64,000 bases of DNA from Sphingomonas ginkgonis (lineage in GTDB: Bacteria; Pseudomonadota; Alphaproteobacteria; Sphingomonadales; Sphingomonadaceae), in contig NZ_RWJF01000001.1 of the NCBI RefSeq assembly GCF_003970925.1, forward strand, positions 2,722,501 through 2,786,500, read 5' to 3'. A program made the translations under genes and the position numbers. Numbering within the stretch: the first letter of the stretch is position 1; every line of letters begins with the position of its first letter. This document shows, in pieces, positions 16,683 to 25,211 of the stretch. Below the pieces are notes generated by a model. It was given only the letters and a program-made list of their open reading frames with translations. It did no database searches and was not told the DNA's origin.

Positions 16683-18398
16683 ATGCGATCGGCGTCCCCT
16701 GTAGCTCGTGAGCCGGAGTCGGCTGACGATTGTGCGTTCCCGCTGGAGACGGCGGCGGACCGTGCCCTGCTGCAGGCGCTTCCGATTCCCGCCGCGGTGG
16801 TCGGCGAGGGGCTCGGCCTGATCGCCGCCAACCAGGCCTATCGCGACGCCGAGACTCTGTCGGGCTCGGCTACCTTCGAGCACGGCCCGCTGTCGCAGCG
16901 GATCGCCGACTGGTTCGCCGGAGTGGCGCCCGCCGACGGCTCGCGGGTGGACGAGCTCGAGCTGGTCGACGGCGACGACGTCTCGAGCCGCCACTGGCGG
17001 GTCAAGTTCGCCCCCCTCCCCGCCGCTGCCGACGGGGCCCGGCGCTGCCTCCTCAGCCTCGTTGACCGCACCGTCGAGGTGCAGGCCGAGCGGACCCTGC
17101 GCGCCGAGATGCTGCGCGACAGCCTGACCGGCCTCCCCAATCGGCTCGGCTTCACCGAGATGATCGAGGCGGCGGGCAAGGAGCCGAAGACCTTGCGCGG
17201 CGACCATGCGGTGCTGGTCGTCGACATGCTCCGTTTCAGCCGGATCAACGAATCCATGGGCAGCCTCGCCGGCGACGAGCTGCTGATCACCTTCGCCCGG
17301 CGGCTGATGAGCGCGCTGCGCGCCGGCGACCGGCTGGCCCGCACCGGGGGCAACGAGTTCGGGATCATCGTCTCGCTCCGCCGCGGCATTTCCGACGCCC
17401 TCAAGGCGGCCGAACGGATCCAGTCGGTGATGAACGCGCCGTTCCGCCTGTCCGAGCTGGAGATCCGGGTCGAGTGCGCGATCGGCATGGCGCTGATGAC
17501 CGACGGGCAGGACCCCGAGGAGCTGTTCCGCAACGCCCAGTTCGCGGTCAAGCAGGCCAAGCAGGCGGGCAAGCCGCAGGTCTACGAGCCACGCGAGGCG
17601 AGCGCCGCGCGCCGCCGCTTCTCGATCGAGACCGAGCTTCGCCGCGCGATCGACCGCGACCAGCTGCAGCTCTATTACCAGCCGCTGATCAACCTCAAAA
17701 CCGGCGAGGTGTCGGGCTACGAGGCGCTCGCCCGCTGGACCCACGAGGACCGCGGCGAGATTTCGCCGAGCGAGTTCATCCCCGTCGCCGAGGAGAGCGG
17801 CCTCATCCTCTCGCTTGGCCGCTGGGCGATGGACAAGGCGGCGACCACCCTCGCCGGGTGGGACGCCAAGGCGGGCGAGAAGCTCCCGCTCTATGTCGGC
17901 GTCAACCTGTCGGCGATCCAGGTCGCCCGCGACGACATCGCCGGGGTGGTGGCGAGCGCGCTTCGCTCGAGCGGGCTGTCGGGCGACCGGCTGACGCTCG
18001 AGTTGACCGAAAGCTCCATCGTCCAGGACCCGGCCCGCGCGACCCGCGTATTCGATGCGTTGAAGGCGCTCGAGACCACGGTCGCGATGGACGATTTCGG
18101 GACCGGCTACTCGAGCCTCGCCTATCTCCAGCGGCTGCCGATCGACGTGCTCAAGATCGACCGCAGCTTCGTCACCGGCATGATGGTCGACCATGACAGC
18201 GTGGCGATCGTCCGCGCCGTGCTCAGCCTCGCCGAGGCGCTCGGCATGTCGACTACCGCCGAAGGGATCGAGACTCGCGAGCTCGCCACCACGCTGGCGG
18301 CGCTCGGCTGCGCGAGCGGCCAGGGCTTCCACTTCGCCCGTCCGCTCGAGGCGGATGCCGCGCTGAACTATTGGAAAAGCCGCCGCCGGCGGCGCTAG
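16683..18398 (+). CDS. Diguanylate cyclase-like/phosphodiesterase (PAS-like, degenerate GGDEF, EAL)
   Basis: 571-aa cytoplasmic c-di-GMP protein. An N-terminal PAS-like sensor region spans about 30-140. A GGDEF domain follows (DSLTGLPNR near 140), but its active site reads GGNEF near residue 222, so the catalytic Asp is Asn. The EAL domain from about 315 keeps its key motifs: YEALARW, ESGLI, NLSAIQ, ELTES and DDFGTGYSSL. The protein is therefore expected to hydrolyse c-di-GMP, with the GGDEF part acting as a regulatory GTP-binding module. A GTG three bases before the ATG is an alternative start. Confidence 0.88.
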   Translation: MRSASPVAREPESADDCAFPLETAADRALLQALPIPAAVVGEGLGLIAANQAYRDAETLSGSATFEHGPLSQRIADWFAGVAPADGSRVDELELVDGDDVSSRHWRVKFAPLPAAADGARRCLLSLVDRTVEVQAERTLRAEMLRDSLTGLPNRLGFTEMIEAAGKEPKTLRGDHAVLVVDMLRFSRINESMGSLAGDELLITFARRLMSALRAGDRLARTGGNEFGIIVSLRRGISDALKAAERIQSVMNAPFRLSELEIRVECAIGMALMTDGQDPEELFRNAQFAVKQAKQAGKPQVYEPREASAARRRFSIETELRRAIDRDQLQLYYQPLINLKTGEVSGYEALARWTHEDRGEISPSEFIPVAEESGLILSLGRWAMDKAATTLAGWDAKAGEKLPLYVGVNLSAIQVARDDIAGVVASALRSSGLSGDRLTLELTESSIVQDPARATRVFDALKALETTVAMDDFGTGYSSLAYLQRLPIDVLKIDRSFVTGMMVDHDSVAIVRAVLSLAEALGMSTTAEGIETRELATTLAALGCASGQGFHFARPLEADAALNYWKSRRRRR

Positions 18399-18507
18399 GT
18401 CGAACCTCCGGCGGACCCAGGGCGGGCATCCCCGATCGGGCGCGATCGGCCGGAAATCGGCAGAATATGCTTGCTCCGATCGTCCGGCCGGGTCCACTGA
18501 ACGGCGG

Positions 18508-19119
18508 ATGATCCTCGCCCTCGACACCTCCACCGCGGCGTGCACCGTCGCGCTGTTCGAGCCCGATGGCCGATTGTCCGCCGAGCGCCACCTCGTGATC
18601 GGGCGCGGTCATGCCGAGCAGCTGGTGCCGATGGTCGCCGAGGTGGTCGGCGAGGCCCGACCGAAGCGGGTGCTGGTCGGATGCGGGCCGGGCAGCTTCA
18701 CCGGGTTGCGGGTCGGGATCGCGGCGGCGCACGGGCTGGCGATCGGCTGGGACGCGGCGATCGCGGGCATTTCCAGCCTCGCCCTGCTCGCCGCGCCGCA
18801 CGCCGGCAAGGGGCCGCTCGCCGGGGTGATGAGCGGTGGCCATGGCGAGCTCTTCGTACAGGCCTTCGACGGCGATCCGCTGGCTCCCGCCGGCCCGCTC
18901 CTCAACCAGCCCGCCGAGGCCGCCGCGGCGATGATCGATGCGCCGCTGCTGGTCGGCCCGGCCGCCGCCGCGCTGCAGGCCGCGCGCGGCTGGGGCGAAG
19001 TCGTCGACAGCCTGCCCGACGCCGGCTTCGCGCTCCGCCTGCCCGAGGCGCTCAGGACGCTCGCGCCGCAGCCGGTCTACGCCCGGGCCCCCGACGCGCG
19101 GCCGAAGGCGGCAGCATGA
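18508..19119 (+). CDS. tsaB: tRNA t6A synthesis protein TsaB
   Basis: 203-aa ASKHA-fold protein needed, with TsaD and TsaE, to make N6-threonylcarbamoyladenosine at position 37 of ANN-reading tRNAs. Family marks are the N-terminal ILALDTSTAACTVALF, RGHAEQLVPM (the HAE metal-motif remnant) and GCGPGSFTGLRVGIAAAHGL. Its stop overlaps the start of the rimI-like gene (ATGA), the usual tsaB-rimI pairing. Confidence 0.93.
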   Translation: MILALDTSTAACTVALFEPDGRLSAERHLVIGRGHAEQLVPMVAEVVGEARPKRVLVGCGPGSFTGLRVGIAAAHGLAIGWDAAIAGISSLALLAAPHAGKGPLAGVMSGGHGELFVQAFDGDPLAPAGPLLNQPAEAAAAMIDAPLLVGPAAAALQAARGWGEVVDSLPDAGFALRLPEALRTLAPQPVYARAPDARPKAAA

Positions 19120-19595
19120 ACGGGCCGCAGCCCGCGCCCGCGCTCGCCCTTTCGCCCGCCGGCGCGGCGGACCTCGACGAGGTCATGCTGGTGATGCGCA
19201 GCGCCTTCGCGCCCGAGTTCGGCGAGGCCTGGACCCGCGGCCAGTGCGCCGGGATCCTGCCGATGAGCGGCGTGTCGCTGGTGGTCGCCCGAAGCGGCGA
19301 CGAGGCGGTCGGCTTCAGCCTGTCCCGAACAGTCGGCGACGAGGCGGAACTGCTGCTGATCGGGGTCCGGCAGGAGGCCCGTCGCGAGGGCGTCGCGAGC
19401 AGCCTGCTCGAACATTTCATCGCGCGTGCCAAAAACGAACAGGTTCATCGACTTCATCTCGAAGTCAGGGATGGCAATGCAGCAATCCAACTGTACCGGA
19501 AGTTCGATTTCACCATCGTGGGTCGTCGTGCCAGCTATTATCGTGGCGGCGACGGGCAATTCTATGACGCCCTGACCCTTGCTCTGCTTATTTGA
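19116..19595 (+). CDS. rimI: Ribosomal-protein-alanine N-acetyltransferase-like GNAT protein
   Basis: 159-aa GNAT acetyltransferase. The acetyl-CoA pyrophosphate loop is VRQEARREGVASSLLEHF (R/Q-x-x-G-x-A), and motif B is LHLEVRDGNAAIQLYRKFDF followed by GRRASYYRGGDGQFYDA, the RimI-type ending. RimI acetylates the N-terminal Ala of ribosomal protein S18 and is coupled to tsaB in many bacteria; the four-base overlap with tsaB here is the main reason for the symbol. The start is the ATG in that overlap. Confidence 0.88.
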   Translation: MNGPQPAPALALSPAGAADLDEVMLVMRSAFAPEFGEAWTRGQCAGILPMSGVSLVVARSGDEAVGFSLSRTVGDEAELLLIGVRQEARREGVASSLLEHFIARAKNEQVHRLHLEVRDGNAAIQLYRKFDFTIVGRRASYYRGGDGQFYDALTLALLI

Positions 19596-19698
19596 CGTAT
19601 TGACTTACGTTAACTTGTCTTTGCAGGTCCAATCACATAAGTAAACTATGACGGTGGTGCGGGGGGCACTGCCCGCTTTTGCTCGGATGGACTACAGC
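19596..19698 (+). promoter_or_regulatory. AT-rich promoter region of mucR
   Basis: The 103 bases before the chosen mucR start are much richer in A/T than the surroundings (GTATTGACTTACGTTAAC and CACATAAGTAAACTATG). A TTGACT box at 19600-19605 is the best -35 candidate, without a clear -10 at 17 bases. MucR/Ros proteins bind AT-rich sites and commonly repress their own gene, so autoregulation here is plausible but not shown. Confidence 0.35.
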
Positions 19699-20133
19699 AT
19701 GAACGATAACGACAATAATCAGGAAACCCTGATCACCCTCACCGCAGACATCGTCGCGGCCCACGTCAGCAACAACAGCGTCTCGGTCAACGATCTGCCG
19801 CAGCTGATCCAGAACGTGCACGGTGCGCTCGCCGGTCTCGGCGGTACCCAAGCCGCGCCGGAAGCCAAGCCGGAGCCCAAGGTCCCGGTCCGCACCTCGG
19901 TCAAGCCCGATTACATCGTCTGCCTCGAAGACGGGAAGAAGCTGAAGATGCTCAAGCGGCATCTGATGACCCACTACAACATGACCCCGGAACAGTATCG
20001 GACCAAGTGGGGTCTTGCCGCCGACTATCCGATGGTCGCGCCCAACTATGCCGAACAGCGCCGCACGCTGGCCAAGTCGATCGGGCTCGGCACCAAGCGC
20101 CGCAAGTCGGCCGGCGCCCGCGCCCGCAGCTGA
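19699..20133 (+). CDS. mucR: MucR/Ros family zinc-finger transcriptional regulator
   Basis: 144-aa DNA-binding regulator. The N-terminal half (LTADIVAAHVSNNSVSVNDL) matches the oligomerisation region of MucR; residues 70-110 are the Ros/MucR finger DYIVCLEDGKKLKMLKRH, ending LMTHYNMTPEQYRTKWGL. The finger has Cys75, His88 and His92, but the usual second Cys is Asp78, so metal binding must be C-D-H-H or weaker. A basic C-terminal tail (KRRKSAGARARS) follows. The start MNDNDNNQ was chosen because it fits the family; in-frame ATGs at 19648 and 19687 are alternatives. MucR homologues control exopolysaccharide, motility and cell cycle. Confidence 0.9.
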   Translation: MNDNDNNQETLITLTADIVAAHVSNNSVSVNDLPQLIQNVHGALAGLGGTQAAPEAKPEPKVPVRTSVKPDYIVCLEDGKKLKMLKRHLMTHYNMTPEQYRTKWGLAADYPMVAPNYAEQRRTLAKSIGLGTKRRKSAGARARS

Positions 20134-20142
20134 ACATTCATC

Positions 20143-20173
20143 GCCTCCCCGGCCTTATTTCCGGGGAGGCTTT
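20143..20173 (+). terminator. Rho-independent terminator after mucR
   Basis: Perfect 10-bp stem GCCTCCCCGG / CCGGGGAGGC with an 8-base loop, followed by TTT, ten bases after the mucR stop. It isolates mucR from fur. Confidence 0.8.
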
Positions 20174-20206
20174 GACGCGGCGCGACGCCGCTCCTAGTTT
20201 CCGGCC

Positions 20207-20638
20207 ATGCCGCACCGCATCGACGTCGAAGCCCTCTGTGCCGAGAAGGGCTTGCGCATCACCGAACAGCGCCGGACGATCGCCAAGGTACTCGGCGAGA
20301 GCGAGGACCACCCCGACGTCGAGACGCTCCACGAGCGCGCGGCCGCGGTCGACCCCAACATCTCCATCGCCACCGTCTATCGGACCGTCCGCCTGTTCGA
20401 GGAGGCCGGGGTGCTCGAGCGGCACGAGTTCGGCGACGGCCGCTCGCGCTACGAGCCGACCACCGAAACCCACCACGACCATCTGATCGACGTCGAGAGC
20501 GGCAAGGTCATCGAATTCCACGACGAGGAGCTGGAGCAGCTCCAGCGCCGGATCGCGGAGCGGCTCGGCTACCGGCTGGTCGATCACCGGATGGAACTCT
20601 ACGCGGTGAGCGCCGGGCGCGAGCGCGACCGCGGATGA
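20207..20638 (+). CDS. fur: Fur family transcriptional regulator
   Basis: 143-aa winged-helix repressor of iron (or manganese) uptake genes. The DNA-binding half has the Fur pattern LRITEQRRTIAKVL then ISIATVYRTVRLFEEAG; the dimer half has THHDHLIDVESGKVIEF with the regulatory metal ligands His-His-Asp-His. The position where many Fur proteins have the structural-zinc CxxC reads DVES, and no second CxxC follows, as is usual in alphaproteobacterial Fur. Its stop overlaps the start of the downstream acyltransferase (ATGA). The metal sensed cannot be settled from sequence alone. Confidence 0.9.
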   Translation: MPHRIDVEALCAEKGLRITEQRRTIAKVLGESEDHPDVETLHERAAAVDPNISIATVYRTVRLFEEAGVLERHEFGDGRSRYEPTTETHHDHLIDVESGKVIEFHDEELEQLQRRIAERLGYRLVDHRMELYAVSAGRERDRG

Positions 20639-21369
20639 ACGGACGCGCGCTGCTGCGGGTGGCAGCGCTGGTCGGCTGGTTCGCGGTGGCCGCCCCGCTG
20701 CACCTGCTGACGCGCGCGACGGGACGATCGCGCTGGCCGCGGCGCTTCCTTCGTGTGGCGACCCGGATCATGGGTGCGCGGCTGACGGTCGAGGGCGCGC
20801 CGCTGGCGCCCGGGACGCTGATCGTCGCCAATCATACCAGCTGGCTCGACATTCCGCTGCTCGCCGGGGCGACCGGCTGTGCCTTCGTCTCCAAGCAGGA
20901 GGTGCGGGGCCACCCCCTGCTCCGCTGGCTCGCCGACCAGAACGCGACCATCTATGTCGACCGCTCGGACCGGCGGGGCATGCCGGCGCAGGCGCAGGCG
21001 ATCCGCGCCGGGCTGGCGCGCGGACAGGCGCTGGCGATCTTTCCCGAGGCGACGACCGGGGACGGCGGGACCCTGTTGCCGTTCAAGCCGGCGCTGCTGT
21101 CCGCGGTGGCGCCGCCGCCCGACGGGGTGACGGTGCGGCCGGTCGCGGTCGACTATAACGGGGCCGCGCCCGAGTTCGGCTGGCACGGCGACGAGACGGG
21201 GAAGGACAATGCGAGGCGGGTGCTCGGCCGGCGCGGCTCGGTGCCGGTGACGGTTCGGCTGCTCGACCCCCTGCCCCCGCTCAAGGACCGCAAGGCACTG
21301 GCGGGGATGGCGCGCGACGCGATCGCCGCGGCGCTGGCGCCTTCCGGAGTGGCGCCCGCTGGCCTATAG
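20635..21369 (+). CDS. plsC: 1-acyl-sn-glycerol-3-phosphate acyltransferase (PlsC-like)
   Basis: 244-aa membrane-associated acyltransferase of phospholipid synthesis, converting lysophosphatidate to phosphatidate. An N-terminal hydrophobic helix is followed by the catalytic NHTSWLD (NHx4D), the acceptor-binding FPEATTGDGG (FPEGTRS equivalent) and a proline-containing block near the end. It overlaps fur by four bases and is followed nine bases later by miaB, so fur-plsC-miaB is probably one transcript. Related proteins acylate ornithine lipids, so the exact acceptor is inferred. Confidence 0.83.
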   Translation: MNGRALLRVAALVGWFAVAAPLHLLTRATGRSRWPRRFLRVATRIMGARLTVEGAPLAPGTLIVANHTSWLDIPLLAGATGCAFVSKQEVRGHPLLRWLADQNATIYVDRSDRRGMPAQAQAIRAGLARGQALAIFPEATTGDGGTLLPFKPALLSAVAPPPDGVTVRPVAVDYNGAAPEFGWHGDETGKDNARRVLGRRGSVPVTVRLLDPLPPLKDRKALAGMARDAIAAALAPSGVAPAGL

Positions 21370-21378
21370 GGCTGCGCC

Positions 21379-22704
21379 ATGAACAAGCCCCAGACTTTCC
21401 GGGTGAAATCCTTCGGCTGCCAGATGAACGTCTATGACGGCGAGCGGATGGCCGAGCTGCTCGCCGACCGCGGGATGACCGTCGCGGACGAGGGGGCGGA
21501 TGCCGACCTCGTCGTGCTCAACACCTGCCACATCCGCGAGAAGGCGGCGGAGAAGGCCTATTCGGACGTTGGCCGGCTGCGCCGGGAGGACGGGTCGAAG
21601 CCGCTGATCGCGCTCGCGGGCTGCGTCGCGCAAGCCGAGGGCGAGGAGGCGCGGCGACGGTCCGCAATGATCGACATGGTGGTCGGCCCGCAGGCCTACC
21701 ACCGCCTGCCCGAGATGATCGCTGCGGCGGCCGAGGGACGCGCCGGGGTCGACACCGACATGCCGGCGGCGACCAAGTTCGACGCGCTCCCCGCAAGGCG
21801 GCGGGGCGGCGTGTCGGCCTTCCTGTCGGTGCAGGAGGGGTGCGACAAGTTCTGCACCTATTGCGTCGTGCCCTACACCCGCGGGGCGGAGATCAGCCGG
21901 CCGTTCGCGGACGTGGTCGCCGAGGCCGAGCAGCTGGTGGCGGGCGGGGCGCGCGAGCTCACCCTGCTCGGGCAGAACGTCAACGCCTGGGAGAGCGACG
22001 GGCGCGACCTCGCCGGGCTGATCCGCCATCTCGCGAGCTTCGCCGAGCTGGAGCGGATCCGCTACACGACCAGCCACCCGGTCAACATGGGCGAAAGCCT
22101 GATCGCCGCGCATGGCGAGATCGGCAAGCTGATGCCCTATCTCCATCTGCCGGTGCAGTCGGGGTCGGATTCGATCCTGCGGGCGATGAACCGCAGCCAC
22201 ACGGTCGAGAGCTACCTCGCGACGATCGCGCGGGTCCGCGCGGCGCGGCCCGACATCGCGATCAGCGGCGACTTCATCGTCGGGTTTCCGGGCGAGAGCG
22301 AGGCCGACTTCGAGCGCACGCTGCAGGTGGTCGACGCGGTCGGCTACGCCGCCGCCTTCTCGTTTAAGTACAGCCCGCGCCCGGGGACGCCGGCGGCAGG
22401 GATGGACGGGCAGGTCGCGGCCGAGGTGATGGACGAGCGGCTGCAGCGGCTGAACGAGCGGCTCCAGCACCACGGGCGCGCCTTCAACCAGGGGTGCGTC
22501 GGCAAGACGGTCGACGTGCTGGTGGAGAAGAAGGGCCGCCGCCCGGGCCAGATGATCGGCAAGTCGCCCTGGCTGCAGAGCGTGTTCGTGGAAACGGCGG
22601 CGGGTATCGGCGAGATGATCCGGGTCACGCTGACGGAGGCGCTGCCCAATTCGCTGGGCGGGGTGCTGGCGGAGCCGATCGGGAGCCGCGTCGTTTCCGT
22701 TTGA
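21379..22704 (+). CDS. miaB: tRNA-2-methylthio-N6-dimethylallyladenosine synthase
   Basis: 441-aa radical-SAM methylthiotransferase that converts i6A37 to ms2i6A37 in tRNA. The N-terminal UPF0004 domain carries one iron-sulfur cluster through Cys14 (SFGCQMN), Cys50 (NTCHIRE) and Cys85 (AGCVAQ). The radical-SAM core has CDKFCTYC near 155-162 (CxxxCxxC), and a TRAM domain ends the protein (GKTVDVLVE onward). All cluster ligands are present. The length is typical. Confidence 0.96.
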   Translation: MNKPQTFRVKSFGCQMNVYDGERMAELLADRGMTVADEGADADLVVLNTCHIREKAAEKAYSDVGRLRREDGSKPLIALAGCVAQAEGEEARRRSAMIDMVVGPQAYHRLPEMIAAAAEGRAGVDTDMPAATKFDALPARRRGGVSAFLSVQEGCDKFCTYCVVPYTRGAEISRPFADVVAEAEQLVAGGARELTLLGQNVNAWESDGRDLAGLIRHLASFAELERIRYTTSHPVNMGESLIAAHGEIGKLMPYLHLPVQSGSDSILRAMNRSHTVESYLATIARVRAARPDIAISGDFIVGFPGESEADFERTLQVVDAVGYAAAFSFKYSPRPGTPAAGMDGQVAAEVMDERLQRLNERLQHHGRAFNQGCVGKTVDVLVEKKGRRPGQMIGKSPWLQSVFVETAAGIGEMIRVTLTEALPNSLGGVLAEPIGSRVVSV

Positions 22705-22732
22705 GGCGGGCGGTTCAACCCGAGGAACGCAG

Positions 22733-23611
22733 GTGGCGGACGACGACTCTCCCGGCTGGCTCGACCGCGGCCTGTTCCCATTCAAGAGCCGGTTCCGCGA
22801 CATCGCGGGCAACCGGGTCCACTATATCGACGAGGGTGACGGGCCGGTGCTGCTGATGCTGCACGGCAACCCGACCTGGTCCTTCCTCTATCGCCACCTC
22901 GTCCGGCTGCTTGCCCCCGACTTCCGCTGCATCGCGGTCGATTATCCCGGCTTCGGGCTGAGCCAGGCGGCGCCGGACTATGGCTTCACCCCGCGCGAGC
23001 ATTCGGCGGTGGTCGAGGGGCTGGTCGACGCGCTCGGGCTCGATCAGTTGACGATCATGGTGCAGGACTGGGGCGGGCCGATCGGGCTCGGGCTGGCCGG
23101 GCGCCGGCCGGAGCTGACCCGCGCGCTGCTCATCGGCAACAGCTTCGCCTGGCCCGCAACCGGCGGGATGATCGCCTTCTCCCGCCTGTTCGGGAGCCGG
23201 CTCGGCCGCTGGTCGATCACCCGCCAGAACCTGATGGCGCGCTGGCTAATCCCCGCCGGCACCAACCGGACCCTGAGCCGGCCGGAACTGGCCGCCTATT
23301 ACGGCCCGTTCCCGTCACCCGCCTCGCGCCTGCCGATCTGGACCTTCGCGCGGCAGATCCGGCTTTCCCGCGCCTATCTGGCGGAGGTCGAAGCCGGACT
23401 CCGGCGGATCGCTGACCGGCCCGCGCTGATCGCCTGGGGCGAGGCGGACGGGGCATTCCGCGCGGCCGATCGCGAGCGGTTCGAGCGGCTGTTCCCCGCC
23501 CACCGCACCGTGGTGCTCGCCGGCGCGAAGCATTTCATCCAGGAGAATGCGCCCGACACGATCGCCGCGGCGATCCGCGACTGGTTCCCCGTCGCGGCCC
23601 CCTCGCACTGA
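22733..23611 (+). CDS. Haloalkane-dehalogenase-like alpha/beta hydrolase
   Basis: 292-aa alpha/beta hydrolase with the haloalkane dehalogenase pattern. HGNPTWSFLYR supplies Asn46 next to the oxyanion hole; the nucleophile elbow VQDWGGP has Asp112 and adjacent Trp113, the two residues that with Asn46 hold the halide; Asp239 (GEADGAF) and His267 (AKHFIQEN) complete the triad. An Asp nucleophile excludes an ordinary esterase. It would release halide from haloalkanes, though natural substrates of such chromosomal copies are usually unknown. The GTG start has a GAGGAA site upstream; miaB ends 28 bases before. Confidence 0.82.
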   Translation: MADDDSPGWLDRGLFPFKSRFRDIAGNRVHYIDEGDGPVLLMLHGNPTWSFLYRHLVRLLAPDFRCIAVDYPGFGLSQAAPDYGFTPREHSAVVEGLVDALGLDQLTIMVQDWGGPIGLGLAGRRPELTRALLIGNSFAWPATGGMIAFSRLFGSRLGRWSITRQNLMARWLIPAGTNRTLSRPELAAYYGPFPSPASRLPIWTFARQIRLSRAYLAEVEAGLRRIADRPALIAWGEADGAFRAADRERFERLFPAHRTVVLAGAKHFIQENAPDTIAAAIRDWFPVAAPSH

Positions 23612-23620
23612 GCGCGCCCG

Positions 23621-24136
23621 TCAGCCCCGGTGGAAGCCGGTCAGCTGGAGCGAGTGGCCTGAGAAGAGCCCGCCGCCGCGCCAGCGATAGGCGATGACGT
23701 AGCGCCCGCCGCCGCGGCGGTCGGCACCCTGCTCGATGTAGCGCGCGGCGATCGTCACCGGCAGGCTCCCCGCCCCCTCGCGCTTGCCGCCGGCGAGCAG
23801 CGGCTCGACGTCGCTCGCGGCGAGCTGGCCGTCGCTGCCGGTGGTGACCGGCGGCTTGCCGGCGGCGGTCAGCGTCAGCTGGTCGAGCGCGTGGCTCGGG
23901 TCGGCCGGGGCGATCGTCAGCGTCCGGCCCTCGTCCGAGACCCGCCCGCGCAGCGCCAGCGGAACGCTTTTCGGCCCGGTCGGCGCGGACGCGGGCGCCG
24001 GCTCGCTCCGGGACGGACCGTTCCACCCGTTCCACAGCCCCAGCGCCGAGACGATCAGCGCCAGGAGCGCGATCAGCTCGCCGATGTTGATCCAGCGCCG
24101 CCGCGTCTGGCGCGCTTCTTCCTCGCGTGACGTCAT
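23621..24136 (-). CDS. Hypothetical single-TM protein
   Basis: 171-aa protein with a charged cytoplasmic N-terminus (MTSREEEARQTRRR), one TM helix at about 17-37 (INIGELIALLALIVSALGLW) and a 130-residue periplasmic domain without Cys that ends LFSGHSLQLTGFHRG. No known domain is recognised. Its ATG overlaps the stop of the EI24-family gene, so the two are co-translated, and it may assist or regulate that membrane protein. Its stop is convergent with the dehalogenase-like gene. Confidence 0.75.
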   Translation of the reverse strand: MTSREEEARQTRRRWINIGELIALLALIVSALGLWNGWNGPSRSEPAPASAPTGPKSVPLALRGRVSDEGRTLTIAPADPSHALDQLTLTAAGKPPVTTGSDGQLAASDVEPLLAGGKREGAGSLPVTIAARYIEQGADRRGGGRYVIAYRWRGGGLFSGHSLQLTGFHRG

Positions 24137-24849
24137 GCCGCCCGTCTAGCGCCCGAGCCGCGCTGGTAAAGATGGACCGCGGCGGCCGCGCCGAGCAGCG
24201 GGGCGGCAAGGTTGACGAACGGGACGATCAGCAGCACGCCGACCGTGAGCCCGATCAGGCGGAGCGGCCAGCGGTTGGCGCGCAGCCAGTCGCGGAGATC
24301 GGGCCCGCGCAGCGTCCGCCCGGCGGCGAGTTCGCCAAGGTCGGGCGCGATGGCGAGACCGTTGACGAGCGCGAAGATGATGAACGGACCGATGCCGGTG
24401 ATCAGCAGGATCAGCGCGATGGGCAGCGCGACGAGGTTGTAGAGCAGCACCCGCCCGCCCGAGCGGATTCCGAGCCAGATCCCGCGGCCCCAGCCGAGCG
24501 GCGCCGAATGGCCGGCGGCCTGGGGATAGTGGATGTCCTCGACCGCCTGGGTGATCCGCTCGCTCATCCCCGTCAGCACGCCGATCGCCACCCCGGGGAA
24601 GAGGAACCAGCCGAGCAGCAGCGTCGCGAAGAAGGCACCGAAGCCGCCGCTCCACGGATCGAGCGGACATTCGTCGCCGATCAGCGAGCAGGGGTCGGCG
24701 CCGTTCAGCAGCCAGGCGAGCAGGACGAACAGGCCGGCAAAGATGACCAGCGTCCAGACGATCGCCCGAACGAGGATCGCCAGCATCGGGCGGCGGCCGA
24801 GGTCGCCGAGGGCGAGCGTCAGGGCGCTGGACAGGATCGCGGCACGCAT
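24133..24849 (-). CDS. EI24 domain-containing membrane protein (CysZ-like)
   Basis: 238-aa integral membrane protein. Hydrophobic segments lie near 25-48, 70-95, 130-165 and 200-228. The layout, with an amphipathic N-terminus and the central GWGRGIWLGIRSGGRVLLYNL region, fits the EI24/CysZ family. CysZ is a sulfate transporter, but many EI24 proteins are uncharacterised and no sulfur genes are adjacent, so the substrate is unknown. The Cys pair in DPCSLIGDECPLDPW is in the first periplasmic loop. Confidence 0.8.
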   Translation of the reverse strand: MRAAILSSALTLALGDLGRRPMLAILVRAIVWTLVIFAGLFVLLAWLLNGADPCSLIGDECPLDPWSGGFGAFFATLLLGWFLFPGVAIGVLTGMSERITQAVEDIHYPQAAGHSAPLGWGRGIWLGIRSGGRVLLYNLVALPIALILLITGIGPFIIFALVNGLAIAPDLGELAAGRTLRGPDLRDWLRANRWPLRLIGLTVGVLLIVPFVNLAAPLLGAAAAVHLYQRGSGARRAA

Positions 24850-24915
24850 GGGCGGGAGGTTAGGCGGGGGAGGTGGGGGGCGTCAAAGGGAGGGCACATG
24901 ATTGCAGCTTCCGCA

Positions 24916-24997
24916 CGTCATCCCCGCGAAAGCGGGGATCCAGCTTCCTTTTCCGCGTCAGTAGTTGAGCTGGATCCCCGCTTTCGCGGGGATGACG
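24916..24997. repeat. Dispersed palindromic repeat, inverted pair
   Basis: Two inverted copies of a unit beginning CGTCATCCCCGCG: left 24916-24946, right 24968-24997, separated by about 21 bases. Each copy contains its own hairpin (CCCCGC-GAAA-GCGGGG), and the two copies can also pair with each other. Same family as the copies at 29543, 29992, 46776 and 48483. It sits in the 362-base gap before the symporter gene; the rest of that gap shows nothing that I can identify. Confidence 0.9.
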
Positions 24998-25211
24998 GCT
25001 GGGTTTGAGGAGGACCGGTACTTCGCGAGGATGACGGCCATGGTGTGTCGGCACGTGGGGTGAGTTCTTGCTGGTGCTGGCGGCGGGGCGGAAGGAAATG
25101 CTCCCTTGCCGACAATCTCGGCAGCTTCCTTGCTTTCTCCGCTCGCCCGATTGCCCGGGCGGGTCCAGCGCATAAGTGAGGCGGTCCGTTTGCCTGTCGC
25201 AAGGACCGCCC

